Positions 25,992-35,228 of a stretch of 52,766 bases of DNA are shown one piece after another. Within the stretch, counting starts at the first letter, position 1, and every line of letters begins with the position of its first letter. The translations under genes were made by a program, and so were the position numbers. Origin of the DNA: Chloroflexota bacterium (GTDB lineage Bacteria; Chloroflexota; Anaerolineae; Anaerolineales; Anaerolineaceae); assembly GCA_012798455.1 (NCBI GenBank), contig JAAZNC010000015.1, forward strand, positions 1 to 52,766, read 5' to 3'. Below the pieces are notes generated by a model. It ran no database searches and was not told where the DNA came from. It worked only from the letters and a program-made list of their open reading frames with translations.

Positions 25992-27196
25992 TCCCTCGTT
26001 TGAAACCTTATTTTTCAGGCAAAGAGATCATTTCTTTTTTACATGCTGGACTCTCCAGTGTTGCCCGCTTTGAAAAAGCCTTTGCCCTGCAGTTTCAATG
26101 CAGCGATGCGATTGCTTTTCCATATGGTCGCAGTGCACTGTGGGCATTTTTCAAGGCTTTGGATATTGAAGGAAAAGAGATCATACAACCTGCTTACACA
26201 TGCTCGGTGGTTGCACATGCGACGGTGCTCAGCCAGAATATCCCGGTCTTTGTAGATAACAATTTGTATGACTACAACATGCAAATTGATGCAATCAGGA
26301 ATGCAGTTACCCCGCAAACACATGCCATTATCCCAACTCATCTTTATGGATATCCGATGGATATAGATACCATCCGGACCATTGTCGAAGAAGCAGAAGA
26401 GAAGGTTGGGCACAAGATCTGGATTATCCAGGATTGCGCACATTCTTTTAGTGCTGCTTATGGCGGAAGATCTGTTATCAATGCGGGCGATTGCGCATTA
26501 TTCGGGTTGGGGATTAGCAAGCTGATTTCGTCTATATTTGGTGGAATGATCACCTTTGAAGATCAAACTCTTGCCAGGAAAGTGCGTGCGTTCCGCGATG
26601 CACAATTCTATTCAGGGCACTGGTTGAAAACCCTGAAGCGCTTCGCATACTTGCTGGCTTTATACCCTGCATTCAATGACACTTTTTACGGGTTTGTTTA
26701 CTGGCTGCAAGAAAGTACCCCATTTCTAAATCGCCTCACCAAAGCATTCCACCTGGATGAAGAAATCCGCTTTCCTCCTGATTATCTGGATTGTATGCTT
26801 CCCTCTGAAGCAGAAGTTGGCATGACCCAGCTTGGAAAGTATGCTGCCATCATCCGACGCCGTAGGCAAATTGCCCAGAACTACCATGAAAGTTTAAAGG
26901 TACCGCAAGGATGGAAGTTGCCACCTCTGGTGGATGGTGCCACTTACTCCCATTATGCCATTCGGGTGCCAGAACGGGAAAAAACTATTAGAATACTGGC
27001 ATCGCATGGGATTCAGGCGGGCAGGGTGATTGAATACAGCATTCCTCATTTAAAAGGATATCAATCTTTTGTAGTAGGTTCTGATTTTCCCAATGCCTAT
27101 CTTTGTAGTGAAAGTATGATCAATTTACCGATCCATCCTTCGCTAAATGATGGGCAGGTGGAACGAATCATTGAAACAGTTAATACATTAAAATAG
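25988..27196 (+). CDS. DegT/DnrJ/EryC1-family aminotransferase
   Basis: The 402-residue PLP enzyme belongs to the sugar aminotransferase family. The Schiff-base lysine would be Lys178 in FGLGISKLIS, and the PLP-nitrogen aspartate Asp149 in IIQDCAHS. The segments QPAYTCSVVAH and IPTHLYGYPMD match the family's substrate pocket. There is an insertion of about 60 residues (about 205-265) with aromatic and hydrophobic residues, which could bind a membrane or lipid-linked substrate. It would transfer an amino group to a 4-keto or 3-keto nucleotide sugar. The start overlaps the deacetylase TGA (ATGA). Since no aminotransferase lies next to PseB, this enzyme is a candidate for that role, at a distance of 11 kb. 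Confidence 0.85.
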   Translation: MIPRLKPYFSGKEIISFLHAGLSSVARFEKAFALQFQCSDAIAFPYGRSALWAFFKALDIEGKEIIQPAYTCSVVAHATVLSQNIPVFVDNNLYDYNMQIDAIRNAVTPQTHAIIPTHLYGYPMDIDTIRTIVEEAEEKVGHKIWIIQDCAHSFSAAYGGRSVINAGDCALFGLGISKLISSIFGGMITFEDQTLARKVRAFRDAQFYSGHWLKTLKRFAYLLALYPAFNDTFYGFVYWLQESTPFLNRLTKAFHLDEEIRFPPDYLDCMLPSEAEVGMTQLGKYAAIIRRRRQIAQNYHESLKVPQGWKLPPLVDGATYSHYAIRVPEREKTIRILASHGIQAGRVIEYSIPHLKGYQSFVVGSDFPNAYLCSESMINLPIHPSLNDGQVERIIETVNTLK

Positions 27197-27239
27197 CTAC
27201 GATCAAGAATTTATCGCTATAAAGTACAGGAGTAGAGTA

Positions 27240-29231
27240 GTGACTGAGATCATTAATCGTTTTTCAAGTGGATACCTTGCATTTTTACTCTGGTCTATGC
27301 TCTGGGCTTTGGGTGGGATAATGCTTGTCCGCACTACCTTTAAATTACAAAAACAAGGTTATATGATCACCGGTGTCGGTGTCGGGATATTGATTGAGAG
27401 TTGGATTGCAAATCTTCTGGGGCGTCTTCTCGACCCGCTTCTGGCATTCTGGCTTTCAGCTTTAATTGTATTCATTGCCGGTTTCCTGTTCTCCCTCCCC
27501 TTATGGAGACAGAAAATACCTTTCAAAGATCTGTTCCCAATTGCTCTGTGGCAGTGGATCACATTCTTTGTTTTGTTTTACATTTTTTTTATGATCTCCA
27601 GCGGTATGTCTATCTGGGACGAGTTCAAGACTCTACCGCTTGTCTCGATGATTGCCAATGGTGATATCCCTCCACATTTCCCATATGATACCAGCGTTGT
27701 CTTGGACGAACATTATTTGCGTTATCTTATTGCTGCTCAATTTATGCGGGTGGGAGATTTCTATCCATGGACATCTCTGTCAATATTGAAGGCATTGGGG
27801 TTGAGTTTGAGCACGGTGTTGGTGATCGAATGGGTAAGAGAAATCACACGGAATATGCTAGCAGGTATCACGGGAGGAATATTCCATGTTTTGGCAGGCG
27901 GTACACGCTGGTTATTGTTGTTGTTTCCTCCATCTATCATCGATAAGTTCAATGCTTTCATCAACCGCACCGGTAGTGGTTTGAACAGTGGAGTTGACCT
28001 GCGGACTGCTTTGATCAATCCCTGGGCAGCACAGGGTATGGCGCCCATCCCTATTCCTTTTGCATTTACCAACGGTATGATCAAGCCTTCAATTCTGGGT
28101 GTAGGGTGGGATAATGTCACTTTTCTGATCCTTATTTTAGTTATCATACTTTATAACAAAGCCAAAGATTGGAAATCCCTTTCGTTGGTTGGTATTTTGC
28201 TGGCTTGTATGGGTTTGATGGATGAGACGACCTTTGCTTTTCTCAGTGGGATTTTGGTCGTGATCCATCTGATCCAGTTTATTCTGAAACAGGATCCGAA
28301 AAGAAAAGTAACAATCCAACGTCTGGTTGTATTGGGTGTGGTTTGGTTGATTGTGTTCTTACAAGGCGGTTTCTTTACTGCCTTCTTCAATAATGTGATC
28401 AATCCAAATTATTTGTCGTACCATGATTTTCAGATTCTGTTTGAATTTCCACCACGTTTTATTGATCCCCATCTGGGGGAATTGGTTTTCACAAACCCTG
28501 TGCAATTGCTGGTGTTGATCTTGGAGTGTGGTCCCTTGATGTTCGCTTTTCCATTTATTTTGATCTGGGGTTGGAAATCACTTAAGAATAAAAAATATAT
28601 TGAAGCCGCATATATTGGAACCTCTTTGATAGGGCTTGCATTTTGCTTTGTTCAGATCATTTCGAAAGGTATTGATACCGCAGTGAATCGGGTTCAGAAT
28701 GATTTTCTTGAAGTGTCGTTGCTATTTGTGGTACCTGTGTTTTTCTATTGGGTGAAGAATAAAAAGATTGGCACTAGAACAACTATTGCCTTATTGGCAT
28801 TAATTTCCATCGTCGGTGGAGTGGTGGTTATGGGTACGGAATTATCCGGTATTCAGGATCCTAAATTATCCTTATTCATTACTGAAATGGACGTACGCAT
28901 GATGGATAAATATTGGAATAAATTAGACAAAGATGCCCTGGTTCTTGATCCGGAAATCCCGCGCGCAATCACGCTATTTGCCAGATCAGGAAGATCTTCT
29001 ATCGATTTTTATGAACCGACAAATGAGTGGCAGGTGATGATATACGATCCTGATCCTGCTGAGATGGCAGAAGTAGGATATAAGTATCTCTATTATGGGC
29101 GAGATTATTGGAAAACCCTTACCCAAAAGGAACAATCTTTGCTGCAATCATCCTGCGTGGTGATTGTTAACGAAGAGACCGAATGGACTGGAGATTTCCG
29201 CAGATTGGTGGATGTATCTGGTTGTGACTGA
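27240..29231 (+). CDS. Large polytopic membrane protein, GT-C-like (paralogue of 178-2232)
   Basis: The 663-residue protein has about a dozen membrane segments and a C-terminal domain of about 150 residues. It aligns along its length with the protein at 178-2232: both have an acidic pair (D127, E128 here), then ANGDIPPH, a conserved HY, RVGDFYPW against RLGNFFPW, and a GTR-x-LLL segment. This points to a GT-C-like enzyme with its catalytic loop outside the membrane. The start is a GTG at 27240 with AGGAG seven bases upstream. It follows the toroid-deacetylase-DegT trio by 43 bases and is followed by a methyltransferase, so it may transfer or polymerise the sugar that those enzymes modify. Confidence 0.75.
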   Translation: MTEIINRFSSGYLAFLLWSMLWALGGIMLVRTTFKLQKQGYMITGVGVGILIESWIANLLGRLLDPLLAFWLSALIVFIAGFLFSLPLWRQKIPFKDLFPIALWQWITFFVLFYIFFMISSGMSIWDEFKTLPLVSMIANGDIPPHFPYDTSVVLDEHYLRYLIAAQFMRVGDFYPWTSLSILKALGLSLSTVLVIEWVREITRNMLAGITGGIFHVLAGGTRWLLLLFPPSIIDKFNAFINRTGSGLNSGVDLRTALINPWAAQGMAPIPIPFAFTNGMIKPSILGVGWDNVTFLILILVIILYNKAKDWKSLSLVGILLACMGLMDETTFAFLSGILVVIHLIQFILKQDPKRKVTIQRLVVLGVVWLIVFLQGGFFTAFFNNVINPNYLSYHDFQILFEFPPRFIDPHLGELVFTNPVQLLVLILECGPLMFAFPFILIWGWKSLKNKKYIEAAYIGTSLIGLAFCFVQIISKGIDTAVNRVQNDFLEVSLLFVVPVFFYWVKNKKIGTRTTIALLALISIVGGVVVMGTELSGIQDPKLSLFITEMDVRMMDKYWNKLDKDALVLDPEIPRAITLFARSGRSSIDFYEPTNEWQVMIYDPDPAEMAEVGYKYLYYGRDYWKTLTQKEQSLLQSSCVVIVNEETEWTGDFRRLVDVSGCD

Positions 29232-29243
29232 TATAAAGACTTG

Positions 29244-30041
29244 ATGATGAAACGTGAATCGAAAAAAAATACTGCTCTATCGATAAGAAATTTTCTGTCA
29301 ATTCCCACTACCAGAACAGCAGATGTTGACGATCCCAATGTGACCTTTCAGCGCCGCGAAATTATCCGTTCCAAGCGTTTTCTGAATGCTATCTATCGTG
29401 AATGGTATGCCATGCAAATTGCCCAGATACCTGACCTGCCGGGTAAGATCATGGAAATTGGATCCGGTGCCGGGTTTATGGATGAATTGATTTCCGGTCT
29501 TGTCACATCAGAGGTATTTTTCTGCCCGTTTGTTGATTTAATAATGAATGCTATGCAAATGCCACTTCCCCCAGCATCAACCCGAGCGATTATGATGACA
29601 GATGTATTTCATCATATCCCTGATGTGGAGCAATTCTTGCGCGAAGCGGAACGAGTGTTAAAACCAGGCGGTCGCATCATCATGATCGAACCCTGGGTAA
29701 CGGGGTGGTCACGCTGGGTGATGGACCATTTTCACAGCGAACCGATGAATGTGACAATAGAAGAATGGCAATTCCCCTCCAAGGGGCCCCTCTCCAGTTC
29801 CAATCAGGCACTCCCATGGATCGTTTTTCAAAGGGATTCCCCCCTTTTTTCTGAAAAATATCCAGCATTGCAGCTTAAATGCCTGCAACCGTTTATGCCT
29901 TTTCGTTATTTACTAAGTGGCGGAGTATCAATGAGAACCCTGGCGCCAGCTTGGTTTAATGGCTTGATTAAAAACATTGAGAAAAGGATAAATCAGGATA
30001 AATGGGCAATGTTCGTCTTTCTAGTATTAGAAAAAAGATGA
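29244..30041 (+). CDS. Class I SAM-dependent methyltransferase
   Basis: The 265-residue protein has the SAM motif I EIGSGAGFMDE, motif II-like region with MMTDVFHHIPDVEQFLREAERVLKPGG, and IIMIEPW as motif III. This corresponds to the Methyltransf_11-type fold. The target is probably a sugar or lipid-linked glycan, given its location at the end of the operon; the sequence itself does not show it. The first possible start is TTG at 29241; ATG at 29244 or 29247 is more likely, but no clear ribosome binding site is present. Confidence 0.85.
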   Translation: MMKRESKKNTALSIRNFLSIPTTRTADVDDPNVTFQRREIIRSKRFLNAIYREWYAMQIAQIPDLPGKIMEIGSGAGFMDELISGLVTSEVFFCPFVDLIMNAMQMPLPPASTRAIMMTDVFHHIPDVEQFLREAERVLKPGGRIIMIEPWVTGWSRWVMDHFHSEPMNVTIEEWQFPSKGPLSSSNQALPWIVFQRDSPLFSEKYPALQLKCLQPFMPFRYLLSGGVSMRTLAPAWFNGLIKNIEKRINQDKWAMFVFLVLEKR

Positions 30042-30043
30042 AA

Positions 30044-30076
30044 AAAGAGGGGAGATCAATTTTCCCGCTCTCTTTC
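30044..30076. terminator. Possible imperfect hairpin between convergent genes
   Basis: AAAGAG plus GGGA on the left can pair with TCCC and CTCTTT on the right with a three-base bulge. It lies between two convergent stop codons. The stem is imperfect, so this is a weak call. Confidence 0.3.
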
Positions 30077-31506
30077 TAAATAAATTTAATCCGGCGGGCT
30101 GCAAACACTACCATTTTCAATAAAAGCCACCCATGTTTCCAGCGCTGGATGTTGGTTGTCCCATAGATTCGTTCTTCATATCTGATGGGCAGATCTACAA
30201 TCTTCAGGTTAAGTTTGGCCGCTCCAAATAAGAGGTCATAATCTCCGAAGGGATCGAAATCTCCAAAATAACTGCGATTGAACGCAATGCGGTTGTAATC
30301 CACTTTCCGCAGGACCTTGGTACCGCATAGAGTATCTTTTACAGGTTGGTCAAGCAGGAATGAGAACAGCATACTGAATGCTTTATTGCCGATGTAATTG
30401 AAAAAACGCATAGCTTGTTTTTCCATTGGATATACCAATCTTACGCCATTGATGAAATCACCTCTGCCGCTCTGGATAGCCTGGTAAAAGCGTGGAAGGT
30501 CTTCAGGCGGTACGGTCAGGTCGGCATCCAGGATCATTAGAATATCGCCGCTGGCGTGTGCATATCCCATCCTAACTGCATCACCTTTTCCTTTCCCTTC
30601 CTGGCGATATAAGCTTGCTTTTACTGTGGAATGATTCTGGATCTCTTTTTCGATAACTGCATAAGTATTATCATTGGAATGTCCTTCCACGAATATCAAT
30701 TCGGTGCCTTTTCCCATCTGCGGGATTCTTTCGAAGATGTGCTTGATATTTCCCTCTTCATTTCGAGCAGGTACCACCACTGTCACGCTGTATTCTTTTT
30801 TATCCTGTACAGGGATCGTGCGGGCAAGTGTGAAGGCGGTCATGGCGAGAGACCGGAATGGCCACAACCTTACCAAAAAATGATTGCAGAGCCAAGACAA
30901 GATCGGGAAGGGCAGCGGTGCGAGTACTTCTTCCCAATCTCGCACTACTTCAAAACCACCCAGATATAATAAATTCCTCACATCTTCCTCAGAGAGCCAG
31001 TTCTGTGGCAGGGTGGGTTGAGCCAGACGCAATTTTTGCGCCACAGCCAGTGGCCATTCCCATAAACGGTTGTAATAATTCAGAATGATCCTGGTAGATG
31101 GTTTACACATGGTATGGATATTATGGAAAACTGCCTCCACGTCCCATAGATCGTTGATAAGATCAGAGAGGATGATGTAATCAAATTTTTCCTTTAAATT
31201 GATCTCATGGATATCCCCATGCAAAAAGGTAAGCTCGGGGTGGCGATTGTTAGCTTGTTTTACCATCTCTCCGGAAAGATCGATGCCGATTCCTTTTTTG
31301 GGGTCCAGCGAAGCAAGTAGATCACCGCGTGCGCAACCAATTTCAAGAATATCCATCCCCTTAGGGATAGTGAATCCATACACTTCCTGTAAACGGCTGC
31401 GGTAATATCTCCCCCAGCCTTTCCAGCGTTCCAAGTTTTTTGCTACTTCATCCCAGTGAATCTCATGGTTTTGCTGATATTTCTTGAACTTACTAATTTT
31501 TTGCAT
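30076..31506 (-). CDS. Fusion protein: SAM methyltransferase plus GT2 glycosyltransferase
   Basis: The 476-residue protein has two catalytic domains. Residues about 1-190 form a class I methyltransferase with motif I EIGCARGD (55-62) and a second motif at IILSDLINDLWDVEAVFHNI. Residues about 238-476 form a dolichol-phosphate-mannose-synthase-like GT2 with VVVPARNEEGN (243-253), EGHSNDNT and the DAD motif at 327-329. The GT2 half likely makes a polyprenyl-phosphate sugar, the donor type used by GT-C enzymes such as those at 178, 3200 and 27240. The role of the methyltransferase half is unclear. The ATG at 31506 was chosen as the MQKISKFKKY start. The gene is divergent from the winged-helix regulator and carries one regulator-like site in its leader. 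Confidence 0.88.
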   Translation of the reverse strand: MQKISKFKKYQQNHEIHWDEVAKNLERWKGWGRYYRSRLQEVYGFTIPKGMDILEIGCARGDLLASLDPKKGIGIDLSGEMVKQANNRHPELTFLHGDIHEINLKEKFDYIILSDLINDLWDVEAVFHNIHTMCKPSTRIILNYYNRLWEWPLAVAQKLRLAQPTLPQNWLSEEDVRNLLYLGGFEVVRDWEEVLAPLPFPILSWLCNHFLVRLWPFRSLAMTAFTLARTIPVQDKKEYSVTVVVPARNEEGNIKHIFERIPQMGKGTELIFVEGHSNDNTYAVIEKEIQNHSTVKASLYRQEGKGKGDAVRMGYAHASGDILMILDADLTVPPEDLPRFYQAIQSGRGDFINGVRLVYPMEKQAMRFFNYIGNKAFSMLFSFLLDQPVKDTLCGTKVLRKVDYNRIAFNRSYFGDFDPFGDYDLLFGAAKLNLKIVDLPIRYEERIYGTTNIQRWKHGWLLLKMVVFAARRIKFI

Positions 31507-31516
31507 AAATATATTC

Positions 31517-31527
31517 CAATATTCAAT
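31517..31527. promoter_or_regulatory. Candidate operator (11-bp mirror of the regulator box) in the leader of the fusion gene
   Basis: CAATATTCAAT at 31517-31527 is the exact reverse complement of ATTGAATATTG at 31636-31646. It lies in the predicted leader of the methyltransferase-GT2 gene, downstream of the extended -10 at 31551-31559. Confidence 0.4.
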
Positions 31528-31550
31528 AAGATAATTACGGTTTGAAGAAA

Positions 31551-31559
31551 AGTATAACA
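31551..31559 (-). promoter_or_regulatory. Extended -10 promoter of the methyltransferase-GT2 fusion gene
   Basis: On the minus strand TGTTATACT gives TATACT (31556-31551) with an upstream TG. No well-placed -35 is visible. Transcription would start near 31544, giving a leader of about 38 bases. Confidence 0.5.
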
Positions 31560-31600
31560 TCAGCATTGATTTCAGTGTTTTTCACAAAATAGCGCTTTTC

Positions 31601-31629
31601 TTGACGAATGACAGGGCATGTTTTATAAT
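31601..31629 (+). promoter_or_regulatory. Sigma70 promoter of the winged-helix regulator and glycan operon
   Basis: TTGACG (31601-31606) and a perfect TATAAT (31624-31629) are separated by 17 bases. The transcript would start near 31636, only about 15 bases before the ATG, and no Shine-Dalgarno sequence is seen, so the leader is very short. Confidence 0.75.
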
Positions 31630-31642
31630 TCAATGATTGAAT
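31628..31642. promoter_or_regulatory. 15-bp perfect palindrome over the regulator promoter (candidate operator)
   Basis: ATTCAAT-G-ATTGAAT is a perfect palindrome. It starts inside the -10 hexamer and covers the predicted transcription start, a typical repressor position. The downstream ATTGAA at 31643-31648 adds a third half site. Confidence 0.55.
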
Positions 31643-31650
31643 ATTGAACC

Positions 31651-33091
<1,441 letters not shown>

Positions 33092-33097
33092 TCTAAA

Positions 33098-33934
33098 ATG
33101 CCTGCAATGAATGAACCACGTTCCATTGTGATAAAACCATCCAGGGGATGGGCAGCGTTGAATCTGAAAGATCTATGGAACTACCGTGAATTGATTTATT
33201 TTTTCACCTGGCGTGATCTCAAAGTTCGTTATAAACAGACATTGTTAGGTGCTAGCTGGGCAGTTCTTCAACCTTTCCTCACCATGGTTGTTTTTAGTAT
33301 CTTCTTTGGAGGATTGGCTAAAGTACCTTCTGATGGTGTGCCGTATCCGATCTTTTCCTATACGGCACTCATTCCATGGACACTTTTCTCAAAAGCCTTG
33401 CAGGATGCCAGCCGTTCCTTGGTTTCCAGCGCAAATATTATCTCAAAAGTTTATTTTCCCCGGCTGATCCTGCCGCTTTCATCCACCCTGGCGGGATTGG
33501 TGGATTTTGTGATCGCCTTTGTAGTGTTATTGGGAATGATGGTCTTCTATGGCATTACCCCAACTGCCAATATCTGGATGCTGCCAATATTCGTCTTGCT
33601 GGCATTAATAACCGCTATTGGTTTTGCCTTATGGCTTTCTGCATTAAATGTTATGTATCGTGATGTGGGTTATATCATTCCCTTTTTAACCCAATTTTGG
33701 ATGTACATCACTCCGATTGCTTATCCGGCTTCCATGGTTCCTGAACAGTGGAAGATCTTGTATGCACTTAACCCGTTGACCGGTGTTGTGGAGGGATTTC
33801 GCTGGGCATTATTGGGCACGGGAGAAGGACCGGGTATTTCATTGTGGATTTCGGCTGGTATTGCCATTCTTGTTACAATTTCCGGTTTGTTCTATTTCCG
33901 CAGAATGGAACGTAAATTCGCCGATATGGTTTAA
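33098..33934 (+). CDS. wzm: ABC-2 type polysaccharide exporter permease (Wzm-like)
   Basis: The 278-residue protein has the ABC-2 permease build: a cytoplasmic amphipathic N-terminus with ELIYFFTWRDLKVRYKQTLLGASWAVLQPF, then six membrane helices, with SKVYFPRLILPLSS and YRDVGYIIPFLTQFWMYITPIAYP in the loop and helix signatures. These match Wzm/TagG-type permeases. Together with the ATPase that follows it would carry a lipid-linked polysaccharide across the cytoplasmic membrane. Upstream GGAAGGATC is 14 bases from the ATG, so the start is a little uncertain. Confidence 0.93.
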   Translation: MPAMNEPRSIVIKPSRGWAALNLKDLWNYRELIYFFTWRDLKVRYKQTLLGASWAVLQPFLTMVVFSIFFGGLAKVPSDGVPYPIFSYTALIPWTLFSKALQDASRSLVSSANIISKVYFPRLILPLSSTLAGLVDFVIAFVVLLGMMVFYGITPTANIWMLPIFVLLALITAIGFALWLSALNVMYRDVGYIIPFLTQFWMYITPIAYPASMVPEQWKILYALNPLTGVVEGFRWALLGTGEGPGISLWISAGIAILVTISGLFYFRRMERKFADMV

Positions 33935-33953
33935 CGGATGAAAGAGAATATTG

Positions 33954-35228
33954 ATGAGTAAAACAGCCATACGAGTTGAGAATCTGGGCAAGCGCTATAA
34001 CATCGGAGCACCGCAGATAAAATACCAGACCTTGCGAGATAAATTATCCGAAGGACTGAAGCACAGAGAAAAACGGGAAGATAGTTTTATCTGGGCGTTG
34101 AAAGATATTTCTTTTCAGGTAAAAGAGGGCTCTGTATTAGGTGTGGTAGGACGCAATGGAGCAGGCAAAAGCACACTACTGAAAATATTATCTCGGGTCA
34201 CCGAGCCAACCGAGGGTTTGGTTGAGATTCGCGGGCGAGTCGGTTCATTACTTGAGGTGGGCACCGGTTTTCACCCTGAATTAACTGGTCGAGAAAACAT
34301 TTTCCTTAATGGTGCCATTTTGGGCATGAAACGCACCGAGATAGAAAAAAAATTCGATGAAATTGTGTCATTTGCAGAAGTCGAAAAATTCATAGACACG
34401 CCGGTGAAACGTTATTCCAGTGGTATGTATTTGCGGCTGGCATTTGCGGTGGCAGCCCATCTCGAACCAGAGATCTTGGTAGTAGATGAAGTGCTGGCGG
34501 TAGGAGATGCTGAATTCCAGAGGAAATGTCTCGGTAAAATGAGTGATGTCGCACAGGAAGGGCGCACCGTTCTGTTTGTGAGCCATAATATGTCTGCAGT
34601 TTTGCGTTTGACGCAAGAAACTTTGGTGATCGATCATGGTCAGTTATTGATGCGCGGACCCACTCCTGAAGCTATTGATTATTACCTATCCAAAGGTCTG
34701 ACTGAAGAAGGGCAGAGGATCTGGCAGGCTGCAGAGATCGCCACTGCCCATAAACCATTTCGCCCCATTGCGATCCGTGTGCTTGATAGAAGCGGGAATA
34801 TTTCAGAGACCATTCGTTCAGTTGAGCCATTTACCATTGAGATCGAATATGAACTCGAAAAACCACTGAAAGGATTGAGGGTTGGGATTTATCTATTGAC
34901 TACCCGTGGAGAATATATTTTTACTTCGTTTGATACCGATGACACAAAACAATATGAGGAGATGACAGTACGAGAAGCTGGCAGATATATCAGCCGCTGC
35001 GAAATACCGGGGAATCTGCTCAATGAAGGACGTTACGTAATTGGGATGAATGCCAGTACCTATATGATCAAGCGCTACTTCCAGGACGATCAGGCTTTAT
35101 TATTTAGTGTTGATCCTGCTGGTGCCCCGGGCATGCAGTGGGTCGAGACCAGGTTGGGTCCAATTCGCCCTGCCTTAAACTGGAAAATTGAAAATTTCAG
35201 AGACGGTGGAATACATAATGGAAAATAA
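33954..35228 (+). CDS. wzt: ABC exporter ATPase with C-terminal glycan-binding domain (Wzt-like)
   Basis: The 424-residue protein has an ATPase half with Walker A GRNGAGKST (66-74), the Wzt-typical segment RVGSLLEVGTGFHPELTGRENI, the signature YSSGMYLRL (154-162) in place of LSGGQ, Walker B ILVVDE (174-179) and the H-loop SHN. The C-terminal part (about 260-424) is a beta-rich domain like the Wzt C-terminal domain that recognises the modified end of the polysaccharide in ABC-dependent O-antigen export. The start is ATG at 33954, after AAAGAG. The 3' end overlaps the next gene by 11 bases. A nearby methyltransferase at 36863 could make the end modification. Confidence 0.93.
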   Translation: MSKTAIRVENLGKRYNIGAPQIKYQTLRDKLSEGLKHREKREDSFIWALKDISFQVKEGSVLGVVGRNGAGKSTLLKILSRVTEPTEGLVEIRGRVGSLLEVGTGFHPELTGRENIFLNGAILGMKRTEIEKKFDEIVSFAEVEKFIDTPVKRYSSGMYLRLAFAVAAHLEPEILVVDEVLAVGDAEFQRKCLGKMSDVAQEGRTVLFVSHNMSAVLRLTQETLVIDHGQLLMRGPTPEAIDYYLSKGLTEEGQRIWQAAEIATAHKPFRPIAIRVLDRSGNISETIRSVEPFTIEIEYELEKPLKGLRVGIYLLTTRGEYIFTSFDTDDTKQYEEMTVREAGRYISRCEIPGNLLNEGRYVIGMNASTYMIKRYFQDDQALLFSVDPAGAPGMQWVETRLGPIRPALNWKIENFRDGGIHNGK

